64,000 nucleotides of DNA, taken from NCBI GenBank assembly GCA_946894095.1, contig OX335657.1, positions 3,162,001-3,226,000 of the forward strand, written 5' to 3'. The stretch's first letter is position 1. Each line of letters opens with the position of its first letter. Made by a program: the position numbers and the translations under genes. Shown here piece by piece: positions 32,484 through 42,811 of the stretch. This DNA comes from Incurvaria masculella. Lineage: Eukaryota > Arthropoda > Insecta > Lepidoptera > Incurvariidae. The notes beneath the pieces are model-generated. The model saw only the letters and a list, made by a program, of their open reading frames with translations. It did not search any database and had not been told where the DNA came from.

Positions 32484-33676
32484 TACACCGTGTCCGGTAT
32501 AAGGTTACGAATACTTAAAAGGCAGGTCATATATCCTATCCGTAAGCTCGTCATAACAAAGAAAGTTCGAAAGTAGTAAGTTGAAAAAAAAAATTAAAAA
32601 TATTATTTATCAGTATACTTGCGCCCTAATAACTACTGCGAGCGCGCTGCGCCATCTTCACCGCGCATCGGTTTAATTTGTTGCATCGCGCATCACATTA
32701 CCACAATACCTAAGATAGTAGGTAGATTATGTACCTTAGGTACTTACGTTTACATTAGGAGAGGGCGGCAGCGGCCCCTTCTAAGCCCACGCGCCGCTCG
32801 ATCTGCCACCACATTCCATTGTTCGTAAACATGCTCTCGTCCGTCCACAACGCAGATTCCACAAACATTGGTTGGCGTTGCTGATGGAGTTGAAGCCATT
32901 GGCAAAAGTTAACTCTCCGAAAGTGATCAGCTGGCAGCAGTGCGTGTGTTCTTCTGATTAAATAGGGATGCTGTTTATCACGTTTTAACACACTATGAAT
33001 TGTTGATTTCGACATGTTTAACACTCGTGCGGCTTTTCTTGTACTCGTCCTAGGATGTAGGCGAAAATAATCTATCACTTCTTGAGCGCGGGGGTTTAAC
33101 ACACCTTCTCGCATAGTTGGTGCTAAGGGTCGGTTATCAATAATGCGCTGAAAAGCAGCGGTTATTGTTCTTGAGTCAGCAGGATGACGCCTGTTCGGAA
33201 ACCGATTAGCCAAGGCATTCCCGTGACACTTCCCATACGCCAATATCATGTCTCCATATTCCCGAGCAGTAAAAACGTTCGCGTTCATAGCGAATACGCG
33301 ACCTTGACACACTTTCGACCTCACAGTTACAAGGCCACGCAAACACTGACTGCGTTGCAAATTGGTGCGAGTAGGCATTTTGTCTCAAAGAGACCCCGCC
33401 TTTGAAGCTGCTCCGCCGCCGCTTCGGAATACTACCTACAAAGCGAGCAAGACAGCTGGGGAACGCACCCCGCCGCCCTTCCGCTCCCCGCCGCCGCCCC
33501 GCTATATTTATGGTGCTTTTTCACACTGGAGAAATTCTGCTTTTTCATAAAGTTGAATTATTTTTTTTCTCGGAAACTATTAGGTATATAAATATAGTTT
33601 CTTCGGAAAAGTTGTTTACAATGTTTAGACCTTTCTTAGGTTTAAGTATTCGGAACCTTATTCCGGACACGGTGTA
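32484..33676 (-). mobile_element. 1.2-kb DNA transposon, TA target, DUF4817-type transposase
   Basis: The terminal inverted repeats read 'acaccgtgtccggtataagg' at the left and, complemented, 'ttattccggacacggtgt' at the right, extending to 'cgaatacttaaa/tttaagtattcg' (about 35 bp). It is flanked by TA, sits precisely at a TA within family A copy 9, and encodes a truncated transposase. TA duplication and a DDE/D-type enzyme place it in the IS630/Tc1/mariner assemblage. Its short interior (one domain and a half) marks it as a deletion derivative. Confidence 0.85.
32755..33378 (-). CDS. Truncated DUF4817-type transposase
   Basis: The frame is 207 codons; the likelier start is the internal Met at 33288, giving 177 residues beginning 'MNANVFTAREYGDMILAYGK'. 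Residues up to about 60 of that start match the DUF4817 helix-turn-helix pattern ('FTxxEYxDM...G...NA...RFPNRRHP'). A second helix-turn-helix follows ('TSTRKAARVLNMSKSTIHSV'). The beginning of the catalytic core is present: 'HFRRVNFCQWL' and 'ALWTDESMFTNNG', whose Asp would be the first catalytic residue. The rest of the DDE domain is missing; the frame ends in an unrelated 'GLEGAAAALS' tail. It is not expected to be catalytically active but could still bind the terminal repeats. The upstream region (33390-33530) is markedly GC-rich. Confidence 0.75.
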   Translation of the reverse strand: MPTRTNLQRSQCLRGLVTVRSKVCQGRVFAMNANVFTAREYGDMILAYGKCHGNALANRFPNRRHPADSRTITAAFQRIIDNRPLAPTMREGVLNPRAQEVIDYFRLHPRTSTRKAARVLNMSKSTIHSVLKRDKQHPYLIRRTHALLPADHFRRVNFCQWLQLHQQRQPMFVESALWTDESMFTNNGMWWQIERRVGLEGAAAALS

Positions 33677-33984
33677 TACACACTCTATGAAAATTTTAGC
33701 TGCCTGCCTATTACGGTTCATGAGATGCAGCCCTGTGACAGACGGACGGACGGATGGACGGACGGACGGACAGCGGAGGCTTAGTAATAGGGTTCCGTTT
33801 GGTACCCATTGGGTACGGAACCCTAAAAATTAAGAAATACTGAATATGGTTGCGCATTTAGTTGAGAATACCATTTCGTCATGAAATCGTGCTGTGTTCC
33901 GGTACGTAAAAATAAAATAACTGAGCACACTGTAATTCTTCCCATGCATGTTGTAAGAGCTAATGCTAAGAGTGTAAGAGGGAC

Positions 33985-34218
33985 TCGTCTTTCGTGGTTC
34001 GTATTCCAGCACTGTAGAACTGTAGAACCCCTTCCTTACTTACTAGGTGATATGTTTGGCTTTTTTTTTTTTTGTACAGTTTAGTAGCTAGTAGTACTTT
34101 AGGCGGCAATAAAAACTGTCCGTATTTTCAATCCAGTTCAATGTAGCTGAGCAATATAAGGAAGGTCCTTGCATGGGGACTAGTTCTGAAGAGGTGTTTA
34201 GGCTAATATCATGATAGT
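33985..34218 (+). mobile_element. SINE family B, diverged copy next to the LINE 3' end
   Basis: 'gtggttcgtattccagcac', 'cccttccttacttactagg', 'tccagttcaatgtagctgag' and 'ggtccttgcatgg' follow the body order. It is cut off after 'aggctaatatcatgatagtt', shortly before the LINE tail. Its missing 3' end is not found beyond the LINE's 5' side. Confidence 0.7.
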
Positions 34219-35061
34219 TAGATGTTAGATATATATTAATTTATGTTAATATAATATGAATGAATGATTTATGAATGAATGATTGAATGATTTATTGAAT
34301 GATTTATTTTTGCATGAAGAAATTACAGATATTTTCAGGATACTAATTAAAAAAATAAATACAGGGTAGAAAAAAAAATACACTTGTTTTCATGAGTGAC
34401 TTACAGATGGCATGCATGAAGTACCATAAATAAATATGTAACATTTATCGGCCACTGTGCATTACACACGCTAGAAGTTCTATAGGTAACTTAACAATAA
34501 GATAAATAAGTACCTTTGGGTGAGCAGGGCCACCTAAACTGGCCTAACGGCTGTACCATAGGTGGCACCTTCGTGCTCGCTTATACATAGCTACATTACA
34601 TACCTACCTACTTAAGATACAAATTAAAATTAACAAGATGATAATATTCTTTCTTTGTCTTTGCCAAGCGATAGGTGCGGGTATATTGTAAGTGAAATAT
34701 AGTACTATCACCAGCGATCAAGGCAACAGAGAGTATAATACTCAGAACATTGATTGAGATAAGACACTATCTTCTATAATAAGTTCGGAAATTATATATA
34801 TCTACTACATAGACACTACGTACCTCATAAGAGAGTTTAGATTAAGGGATATATTTTTGCATACCAAATAATAAAATAATTCTTGGTAAACATTATAAAA
34901 TTATAATATACACTAAAATATATGTTGTATCATACATATGTGTTATATATATTTAAGTATGTGTTATAAATAAATGCATACATATATTAATGAGTGAGTT
35001 AATTACAGTCGTTGATAAATAATGTTTTATGTGAATAATTATATTTATAGTGGTTGGATGA

Positions 35062-37944
35062 CTAGCTCATAACAGTAAGCATGGACTCTGCTTCTTCATA
35101 GTTGGTCATCAGTAGTACAAGGAAAATTTCTTTTTTTAATTTCGAGAACGTCAGTGATCGTAGGTTTAGAAGTTTATCAATTTTATTGTACAAGAATGGA
35201 CTCAGGAACCATTTGAACCGCTGAGCTGTTTTAGTTCGGGTAGGCGGGACATTACTTTGGTCACAAAAACGGGTGTAGTGCATACGTTTAGCCGGCACAC
35301 GACTAAAAGACATTTTGTGAGCATTTTGTAGCAACTTGGCAATAAAGAGTTTTCTTACGCTGAGAACTGCACATTCATTAAGCAGTGTTTGCGTAGGGTA
35401 ACGGAAAGGTTTTTTCATCATAACCCGAAGCACCACACGTTGCGCCCTTTCTAAAGACAGCATGTGGGTCTTTGCTGCCCCACCCCATGACGATATGCAG
35501 TATGACAACCTTGATTGGCAAAGTGAAAAGTATATTGTGCGCAGAAGGTTTTTGTTAGTTATGTTCCGTAGTCGCTTAAACACATATATTAGTTTCCGCG
35601 TTTTACCAGCTAGCGCCACAATGTGTTTGTCCCAGCATAGATTTTCGTCAAGCACAACTCCCAAATATTTTATATTTTTAACTCGTTTTATCTCCTGGCA
35701 ATTGCATACATAGAGGTCACTGGTTGTGTACCCTTGGCAATTAGCATGTAAGTGGAGACTATAATGTTCTCGAGGTGACGTTGAACTGTTAATACTGTAA
35801 GCAATATATTTAGTTTTTTGCACATTTAAGGTGAGTAGGTTTATATCTAGCCAAGATTTCAGGGTTTTAAGTCTATTTTCAGCAGTTTTATAAACATCAT
35901 GCCAAGTCCGTTCTGCAAATACTAATGCAGTATCATCTGCAAATGTAAATATTTTACATTTGGGTAGTTTTTTATTGCACAAGTCATTGATGTACATAGT
36001 GAAGAGAACTGGCCCGAGCACGCTTCCCTGTGGTACACCAAACTCCACGGTTATATCATTGCTAACGACATCTTCTATCCTGACACATTGCCTTCTGTCC
36101 AGGAGGTAGCTAGTAAACCATTTAAGTGGTAGTCCTCTTATGCCATATTGCCTTTCAATTTTTTTTAGTAATATAGGTAGTGATACTGTGTCAAACGCTT
36201 TAGCTAGATCAAGAAACAGTCCGATACATCTCTCTCCTTCGTCCAATTTTCTTGAAATATGATCAGTCAGGTCACCAACGGCATCATCTGTGCTAATATT
36301 TTTACGAAACCCATATTGATTTGTTAAAATTAAATTGTGCTTAGCTAAGTAGTTAGTTAGTCGACTTTTAACAATATTCTCCAAAATTTTAGACATAACC
36401 GGAAGCAGAGATATCGGCCTATAATTTGAAATAACTGTTTTCTCTCCGTTCTTATAAATTGGACATATGACAGATTTTTTGAATGAATTTGGAAATACGC
36501 CTGTTGACAAACTCAAATTGATAAGAAAAGTAAGCGGTTTTAGTAGAAGTGCTCTAGTATTTTTAATTAGAAGTGAACTGATGTTGTCCCATCCTGCGCA
36601 ATTAGTTTTTTTTAAGTTAATTATAATATTTTCAATTTCTGAACAATCTGTGGGAGTTACATAGAACGAATCTGTAAAAGGAAGTTGAATAAAATTTACT
36701 TCATTGGCTAGTTCCTTTTCTGTCTTATTGATTGCACTAAGAGTGGCTGACGCTTGAGTTTTGCCAACTGAGGAGAAAATATTGTTTACATTATTCACAG
36801 AAGACAAAGGATTATTGTTGTCCAATAGCTCTAATGGAGGTGAATTTACTTTAGATGGCAAATTAGCAGCTTCTTTAATAATTTGCCAGGTCTTTTTCGG
36901 ATCGTGGAAATTAGCACGTAAATCAGATTCCATATAGATATATTTAGCTGTAATAGTAGCTCGGTCACAAATATTCCTGTAACACTTGTATTTTTTTTGT
37001 AATACCAAGTCTTGTGGATGTTTTTTAGCCTGTAAGTGTAAGTTATCTCGTTTCTTTAAACATTTTATTAGACCCGGAGTAATCCAACTTTGGATATTAT
37101 TTTTCGACCTAGGAATATTGCGAATACTCGTATTAACATCAATTATTGAATTTAAGATGTTTGTAAATTCATCAGTTGCCACATTGACATCAGCAGAATT
37201 GGTCACCGGACTCCAGTCATAATTTGAGAGGGCGTTTGCGATAGCTTTGTAGTCAACACATTTAGCTTTACGTTTAGCGGGTTTTGTGTTTGAGTGTACA
37301 TGACCCACACAGCACAAAACAGGAAAGTGGTCGGTGATTGCAGTCTGACAAACTATAGAAGTTATTTCACTTCTGCTGCGTACCATTAAGTGATCTAGAC
37401 AAGCAGAATCTCTGGTTGGTTCGTTTAAAGCCGGAAAGAGGCCATGCTCAGCAACTAGGCACAGATACCTTTCCGTTCTTTGGTCCGTTGAGCAGTTACT
37501 AATATCTAGATTAATGTCTCCTGTTAAAATAACTTGTTGACTACTCTTAACATGTAAAAGTACCTTGTTAAGATCATCCAAAAACGTATCAATATTGTTG
37601 AAACTGGGAGATCTATAAATAGCTAATAGCGAAGTGTTATCTGCAAATTTTATTAGTAGACAGTTTGCTTCTTGGAACGTGGGTTCGCTGACGCTAACTG
37701 AATATTTAGAACGTATATAAATGACAACTCCGTCACTTTTGTTTAAATGTTTTGTAGTGTGAAAGGATAAGTAATTTTCCATATATTTTTCAAGATATGT
37801 TGAATTGTTAATCCAGCATTCAGTAAGAATAATAGCATCAAATTCTATATTAAATCGGTTTAGTAGTACTGAAAGATGTTCAAAATTGTGATTAATGCTC
37901 CTAATGTTTTTGTACTGAGTTAAGATTTTGTACTGAGAGTGCAT
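35062..37944 (-). CDS. ORF2: endonuclease/reverse transcriptase of the non-LTR element
   Basis: 960 codons, uninterrupted. N-terminal AP-like endonuclease (about residues 15-220): 'NIRSINHNF', 'ILTECWI', 'ILTGDINLD' and 'ITDHFPVL' carry the expected metal- and phosphate-binding positions. The reverse transcriptase occupies about 440-740: 'SNYRPISLLPVMSKILE', 'FLDLAKAFDTV' (first catalytic Asp), 'FGVPQGSVLGPVLF', 'FTFADDTALV' (catalytic Asp pair) and 'VKNIKYLGVVLDE'. A C-terminal region with 'SYCISSWGG' and 'LERAQRVVLRVM' follows. The frame is open about 40 codons upstream of the first Met, back to a TGA at 38065-38067, so the true start may be non-AUG or depend on reinitiation. The product would nick DNA and prime cDNA synthesis at the target. 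Confidence 0.95.
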   Translation of the reverse strand: MHSQYKILTQYKNIRSINHNFEHLSVLLNRFNIEFDAIILTECWINNSTYLEKYMENYLSFHTTKHLNKSDGVVIYIRSKYSVSVSEPTFQEANCLLIKFADNTSLLAIYRSPSFNNIDTFLDDLNKVLLHVKSSQQVILTGDINLDISNCSTDQRTERYLCLVAEHGLFPALNEPTRDSACLDHLMVRSRSEITSIVCQTAITDHFPVLCCVGHVHSNTKPAKRKAKCVDYKAIANALSNYDWSPVTNSADVNVATDEFTNILNSIIDVNTSIRNIPRSKNNIQSWITPGLIKCLKKRDNLHLQAKKHPQDLVLQKKYKCYRNICDRATITAKYIYMESDLRANFHDPKKTWQIIKEAANLPSKVNSPPLELLDNNNPLSSVNNVNNIFSSVGKTQASATLSAINKTEKELANEVNFIQLPFTDSFYVTPTDCSEIENIIINLKKTNCAGWDNISSLLIKNTRALLLKPLTFLINLSLSTGVFPNSFKKSVICPIYKNGEKTVISNYRPISLLPVMSKILENIVKSRLTNYLAKHNLILTNQYGFRKNISTDDAVGDLTDHISRKLDEGERCIGLFLDLAKAFDTVSLPILLKKIERQYGIRGLPLKWFTSYLLDRRQCVRIEDVVSNDITVEFGVPQGSVLGPVLFTMYINDLCNKKLPKCKIFTFADDTALVFAERTWHDVYKTAENRLKTLKSWLDINLLTLNVQKTKYIAYSINSSTSPREHYSLHLHANCQGYTTSDLYVCNCQEIKRVKNIKYLGVVLDENLCWDKHIVALAGKTRKLIYVFKRLRNITNKNLLRTIYFSLCQSRLSYCISSWGGAAKTHMLSLERAQRVVLRVMMKKPFRYPTQTLLNECAVLSVRKLFIAKLLQNAHKMSFSRVPAKRMHYTRFCDQSNVPPTRTKTAQRFKWFLSPFLYNKIDKLLNLRSLTFSKLKKEIFLVLLMTNYEEAESMLTVMS

Positions 37945-38067
37945 GTTTAAATTTTTTTTACAATCTTCAGGTTCTAAAGTTACAAATGAATTGACGGCAT
38001 TGATTTCTTCAATGTCGTCTTCTAAGTCCCCGTCTAAATTGAAGATTCTAGTGTATAAGTGTGATCA

Positions 38068-38532
38068 AAGCGTACATTGTCAATATTTTTGTATGTATAT
38101 TTATGATGAATATGAATGAGTAGAAAGACATATATAAACGTGTGAAAAATATTTAAACTTATCACTTCTAATATGATGCCATATTTTACCGGTAAGATAT
38201 AACTTAGATATATAAATAACAAAAAGTTGGTATACATTATCAGACATAGCTTCACATTCAATGATTCCCTAAGTACGACAACAAACTGAAAAATAACATA
38301 GCCGGATAATAGTTTTTTTGATATAAGGATCCACAATTCACAAGGTATGTCTGAATGGATAAAACTGTAGATGAAAGTATTCGTAACTAGAGACCTAAAA
38401 TTAAAAAGGCTTAGATTTATGGGTCGTGACACTACTTCGTAATATTCCATTCTTTGACAGTTGAGTGAAGTGATGTTACAATGACGAGTACGCGTCGGCA
38501 TCGGCTGAGGCGTGTAGCGACGAAAACGACAA
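38068..38532 (-). other. Spacer between ORF1 and ORF2 of the LINE
   Basis: A frame of 172 codons (38552-38034) crosses this spacer but looks like AT-rich translation (long Phe/Ile/Tyr stretches) and matches no ORF1 or ORF2 domain. A spacer this long is unusual for a Jockey-type LINE, where the frames are normally close or overlapping, so it may contain an insertion. Confidence 0.5.
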
Positions 38533-39606
38533 TTAGCGTCTCGCACTCTCATCCGCCCGCACCTCCGCGTCTTGCCCCCCGCCGCCGCTGGTGCCAGTCG
38601 ATTTACGAAAAAATCGCTCGAAGTCTGTTTCAGTTTTTATTATAAATGCGTAATCGTCTTTCGACTCAGTTTTCTTCATGTAGACTTGACCGTTTTTAGT
38701 CCACGCAAACTGAATGTTGTTTTCGTGTGCGAACTTTTTAGCGCGCGAGAGTAGCTGTTTGCGGCGCAGTGTAAGGAGTTGGTTAATATAGACTTGGTTC
38801 CCTGTACCCACTGTGTTTCCTGTCAACTCGTTCGAGTTTAAGCGACGTTTGGACTTAGCGCAAGTGAGGAATTTTTCCCGTGATTCTTCTGAGGTAAATT
38901 TAATTACAATTTCTCTCAGTGGTTTTTTTCCCGGCATGCGGCGGACCGAGGCTACCTAACTCTTGTGTACACTGCACCCAATGACTTGTGCCACGCGATC
39001 CAGTACCTGAATAACATTTTCGTTCTCCACTAAGGGCACTCCCTTTATCTCGACCGATGTGGATAAAAGATCCTGTCGGAGGTCATCATTCTCCGTCTGC
39101 AGTTTATTTAATTGGTGTGTTATTTCTTCGTTTTTACTGGCGTGTTTTTCGAGTATGGTGATTCTTTTGCCTTGTGCAGTGAGTTCGTTTTCCATATCGT
39201 GAAATTTCGAACTGAGAAATTCAAGGGTTTTTTGCGCTTCTCTTTGGGTCTTTTGTATGTCGATCTGACTTGCTAGAATTTTTGAAATGTCTCTTTGTAG
39301 CTTGCAGATAACCGCTGTGCTGATTGCACTATCTTCCCTCACTTCCAGTAGCGGCGAAGCAGGACCGGAGCTGGGGGCAGCCGAAAGGTCGGGAATTATT
39401 ATAGTGGGCGACTGTTTCCCGTCTGACCTTTTGCTTTCGTTGCCGCAACAGGGTCCCCTGAAGCTTGCTTTTACTGATGACCGCATTTTACGAAAATTTT
39501 GTTCGCTAATTCCGATACAGGCAAAGTGGTATTTAAATTCGCAAATAACACATGTTATGGAGTCTCCTTCGAAAATTTCACTCTTACAGCGATAACAGTT
39601 CGCCAT
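38533..39606 (-). pseudogene. ORF1 of the LINE: PHD-like finger plus FP-like domain, one internal stop
   Basis: The best start is the Met at 39606 ('MANCYRCKSEIFEGD'), although the frame is open to 39681. Residues 4-55 hold a Cys/His cluster (CxxC ... CxxC ... HxxC ... CC) like a PHD finger. A coiled coil follows (about 110-190, 'ENELTAQGKRITILEKHASK'). After a single TAG at 38956-38958 the same frame continues with 'VASVRR' and then 'REIVIKFTSEESREKFL' to the end. This is the C-terminal domain related to baculovirus FP25-type proteins, common in insect LINE ORF1 products (family knowledge). The protein would bind element RNA. A single stop with no frameshift is the only visible damage. Confidence 0.85.
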
Positions 39607-39947
39607 GGTGGGTTCGATTGTAATTAGTAGGTAGGTATGCAGTCCAGCAATAATACTTCGACGTAAACGACGACAGTGCACTCTTCTAGGTATCCCTTAG
39701 CCGATCCTGGAGAATTCCAGGGCGCAGAGTCGAATTACAGAATGGATGTTTATTTTTCGCTTACTGTACTCGAACTGACTCGACGAACGCATTTTTAGAG
39801 CAAATTTGCGCGTAATGGCGATATATACTACGCGCAGCCGGATTCCCATATAATTATAAGGTCACTTTGACCATACGACGGTGACGCGATTTCGACCGCA
39901 TGCCACTTCTGCTTCTTTTCTATTCATTGCACTAGTTTAACATGCAT

Positions 39948-39966
39948 ATAATAATAATAATAATAA
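39948..39966. repeat. (ATA)n microsatellite
   Basis: A short run of 'ataataataataataataa' just upstream of the LINE's presumed 5' end. It may have been the target or be unrelated. Confidence 0.7.
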
Positions 39967-40065
39967 AGCCGTTTATTTTTATGAGCACAGATGGTATCAT
40001 AACATTGTGATGATTTTTAGAGTGTTAGTGTAAAGCAAAAAAAAGCTGTGAATAGATATTTCCTC

Positions 40066-40615
40066 TTAAGGTGGCCCAACCCGCTCATCTCCCCATACAA
40101 AAGGGGAAAGAAGATCACGCCCATATTTCTTGTCAGAGATCCAAAATTTTGCTCAAAATAGCTTTATGTGATCGAACTAGATGTCTGATGACCATTGGCA
40201 TTGTAAAATTGTGTTTGGTTTCTAAGTTATAAGGTCCGAAAGTTCGAATTTTTCGCGCGTTTTATACAATAACTTTGGAGGTGGATTACGCAATGATAAA
40301 GTAAGAACATCGTAAAAAGATTAGTCATCAGACATAGCTTATTTAATCAAGATTTATGATCTATTTTGTTTTTGTTAGATTTTTGACTACAGCGGTCGTG
40401 GTTTACTTTTAGCTATAAGTCGTCTTGAAATTAAAATTTTCGTAAATCTTACCAAATCATACACTATGCACATTGTCTTTTTTGTGGACATGTTGCATCT
40501 TCCTCAACACGGAGCCTGTCTTATTATTTGAAACAGAGAAGGTCCCAGAGCGCAACAGCACGGTTTTGTACCGTGCCCGCGAATGAGTTGGGCCCGCCGG
40601 GTTGGGCCACCTTAA
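40066..40615 (+). mobile_element. Family G TTAA MITE, copy 2
   Basis: TTAA at 40066-40069 and 40612-40615, with inverted ends 'ggtggcccaacccgc' and 'gggttgggccacc'. It contains the hairpin 'gcacggttttgtaccgtgc' near the right end (about 40559-40577). It is well conserved against the other four copies. Confidence 0.9.
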
Positions 40616-41505
40616 ACTTAAAACTTAAGTCCTAAATATTAGTAAATAATATCTGTGTTTCTGTGCCGTTTGTCATTACTTTGGTCTTCTCTCTGTTGAT
40701 TTCCAAGCCAGTTTCGATGCTTCCGTTTTTTAGCTGTTGTAGCATTATTTCAAGTTCTTCTTTGGACTCGGAAAAGATGACTATATCATACTTGCATATA
40801 CTTTAATGCTAATACCACATAGACATGTGCAAGTGGTCTTGAAGTATAATATGGCAATATTTTGTAACAATGCGCTCAAAATGCGCTGAACAACAGAGGG
40901 ATAAAAAAAATCCCAGGCTTAGTTAGTTAGTTAGTTAGTTACACAAAACAAGTTTAACAACAGTTTTCACTATGGACTCCAGGCAGGATTATGTTGGGAT
41001 TGCACGATATGTCGAGCTAAATAAGTAAAACTGTTTATCCGTAAATATAAAATAATAGGATCAAATTAACCCAAGGCTCGAGCAGTAGTATTTTTTTTAT
41101 TACAATCGCATATGGTTAACGATTCGAAAGTTGTTCAACAAAAACATTCATAATGCAGAATTTTCGACGATTTTAACGCGCCGATAATTCCAGTTATGTT
41201 TATCGTTTTCTAGAGTGCTCCGCGTTTGTTCGGTCGTATTTTAATTTAACGATTTTTTAATGCAAGTTTTTTGTGCGGCTGGCACCGAAAATTTACGAGA
41301 GTGTCCTGCCATTGCGAAAGCTTTTAATTTTGTTTTGACATGTTAAAGCTTTCGTGTGTGTGTGCTCTCGAAGATAATCTATTGCTTTCGCATAGCGTTT
41401 CGTAAAAAGTCGCCTTTGCTGACGGAGGAAAATGGGAATTTTGAGATAGGTGCTGCTCCCGAGATCTAACAGCCATGGAAATGATGTGGTTTTTTATGTA
41501 TTGTT
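40616..41505. other. No gene recognised; LINE-like trace and (TTAG)n run
   Basis: The 40670-40800 part, read on the minus strand, gives short peptides loosely like LINE RT sequence, but too degraded to call. A (TTAG)5 run lies at 40920-40940. The 41150-41500 part is of mixed composition and matches no repeat family. Confidence 0.3.
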
Positions 41506-41507
41506 AA

Positions 41508-42020
41508 CAACATGGATGGCTAATACCAGGATATTAGTCCACATTAAGGCATTCACTTAGAAACGGCTGCATTAAAATGTATTGAAAATAAAAATAAAAA
41601 ATTAAATTACGGACTTTTTCATTGCCTCTTCGATCATCTTTTACTTCAGTGTGATGGTACCGGACTGGCTCAACCCTACCACCTAATAAGAGAAAATAAG
41701 TAGGCTAAGATAAATAGTCGTAACCGAAAGTAAGGCTGAGAAAAATAGTCGTAACAGAAACTAGGACCAACGAAAAGTAGTACTTTGTGACGTCACTTTG
41801 ACACATTTTGTATGGACGAAATCTCAAAGTAATGAAAATTGACGTCACAAAGTACTACTTTTCGTTAGTTTTAGCTTTTGTTCCGACTATGTCGTAATGT
41901 GTTCCGTAGATAGACTACGGAACAGCTCAAATTCGTGACGAAATGCACTAATCTTACGATTGAAACGAAGGTCTAATATGGAAAGCCAGTCCCCGCGGCC
42001 CCGAGCTACGAGCCGCTCAA
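41508..42020 (-). mobile_element. SINE family B with tRNA-side end, split by a family C MITE
   Basis: The left part is 'aacatggatggctaatacca' to 'aaccctaccacctaataaga'. The right part (about 41900-42020) is 'tacggaacagctcaaattcg', 'gacgaaatgcacta' and 'cgagctacgagccgctc', the outer edge of the tRNA-type head. Family C lies between. Confidence 0.65.
41702..41890. mobile_element. Family C MITE, copy 2, with duplicated left end
   Basis: The left terminal sequence occurs twice in tandem ('ggctaagataaatagtcgta' and then 'ggctgagaaaaatagtcgta'). Both arms carry 'tgacgtca'. The right end decays after 'gttccgactatg'. Confidence 0.75.
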
Positions 42021-42364
42021 AAGCCGTTATGAAGTTTGCCTCAACTCAAGAAAATAATTATGATTATGAATATTATTATTTTAGACTGATGGGGTATGCT
42101 AAGAATAATAATGATATGCGCTTAAACAGTAAATATTGCGGACTGCTCTTGATCAGGCGTTTACATCATACAGTGGTATTCAGAAAGGACTTGTCAAAAC
42201 TTAGTACGAGATTAGCAACTGACTAACCGGTTTAGTCCGACCTTAAAACGCGTTCTAAAGTACTCTGAACTCTGAATAGAGCTGTTCATGTTTAACAATC
42301 CCTTAGTAATTTAGTACTGGAATAACTACATATTTTCATTAGTTTTTATTGACATGTGGAGCCT

Positions 42365-42550
42365 TCATAAAGTCCAAAAAGCATAAGGTCCAAAACCCAG
42401 AACGTCCAAAAGTATGTATTTTTGCATATATTTATGAATGCAAATATTATAATCTAACCTAACCTAACCTAACATAATTGAAAAAGTTCCGTATTCATTA
42501 GTGTTTTGGACTGTATGGGTTTTGGACCGTGTGCTTTTTGGACTTTATGA
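42365..42550. mobile_element. Family R: 186-bp inverted-repeat element containing (CCTAA)4
   Basis: About 53-bp inverted ends: 'tcataaagtccaaaaagca' and 'ggtccaaaaccc' on the left face 'gggttttggacc' and 'tgctttttggactttatga' on the right. Each arm contains three 'gtccaaaa'-type subrepeats. A (CCTAA)4 run is internal. Only one copy is in the window, so its mobility is inferred from structure alone. Confidence 0.65.
42454..42473. repeat. (CCTAA)4 interstitial telomere-like run
   Basis: Four exact units of CCTAA, the complement of the insect telomere unit TTAGG. It is too short to be a relic telomere and lies within an inverted-repeat element. Confidence 0.8.
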
Positions 42551-42811
42551 TGCGTCCCCGGCGTTAAATAGAACAAATTATGTTCTATTAAGTAATAGCG
42601 AGGTTAGGCAACTAAATAAGGAATACTTATGAAAATACTGAAATTCCTTGTTTTCGGCCTCAGAAATTATTCAGTGATAGAAAATACATGGGAATGAAGA
42701 GAAAGGAATGTCACTTTATCAACCATTGCATCTGTTATTAGAGGTTGTATTACATGGAACAAGACAAGGATGGTTGCTACCAAATTTACTGACAATATAT
42801 AAGCCTTATCA

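Larger units (their letters stand above)
32354..33828 (+). mobile_element. Family A repeat, copy 9, split by a DNA transposon
   Basis: The left part runs from 'aaaaaccggccaagtgcgag' to 'ctatttgttgtaaaata'. The right part resumes at 'tacacactctatgaaaattt' and continues through the (GGAC)n run to 'gggtacggaaccctaaaaat'. Other copies read 'aaataaatacacactctg' across this point, so the target was the TA of that string. Confidence 0.9.
34240..39920 (-). mobile_element. Near full-length non-LTR retrotransposon (Jockey/CR1 group)
   Basis: In transcript order it has: a 5' region (about 39920-39610), ORF1 (39606-38533, one internal stop), a ~470-bp spacer, ORF2 (37944-35062), a ~800-bp 3' UTR and a tail of irregular (ATTC/AATC)n units at 34250-34310. 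The 3' end is confirmed by a second copy of the same UTR at 10916-11272 on the other strand. The 5' boundary is uncertain because there is no second 5' copy. No target duplication could be read. The intact ORF2 and near-intact ORF1 indicate a recent insertion. Confidence 0.85.

Noticed and set aside
35462..37222. Plus-strand open frames within 35062-37944
   Set aside because: They are antisense shadows of the intact reverse-transcriptase frame.
38034..38552. 172-codon frame between LINE ORF1 and ORF2
   Set aside because: Overlaps the end of ORF1, is dominated by AT-rich codons and has no domain; treated as spacer.
42454..42473. Telomere or fusion relic
   Set aside because: Only four units, located inside an inverted-repeat element.
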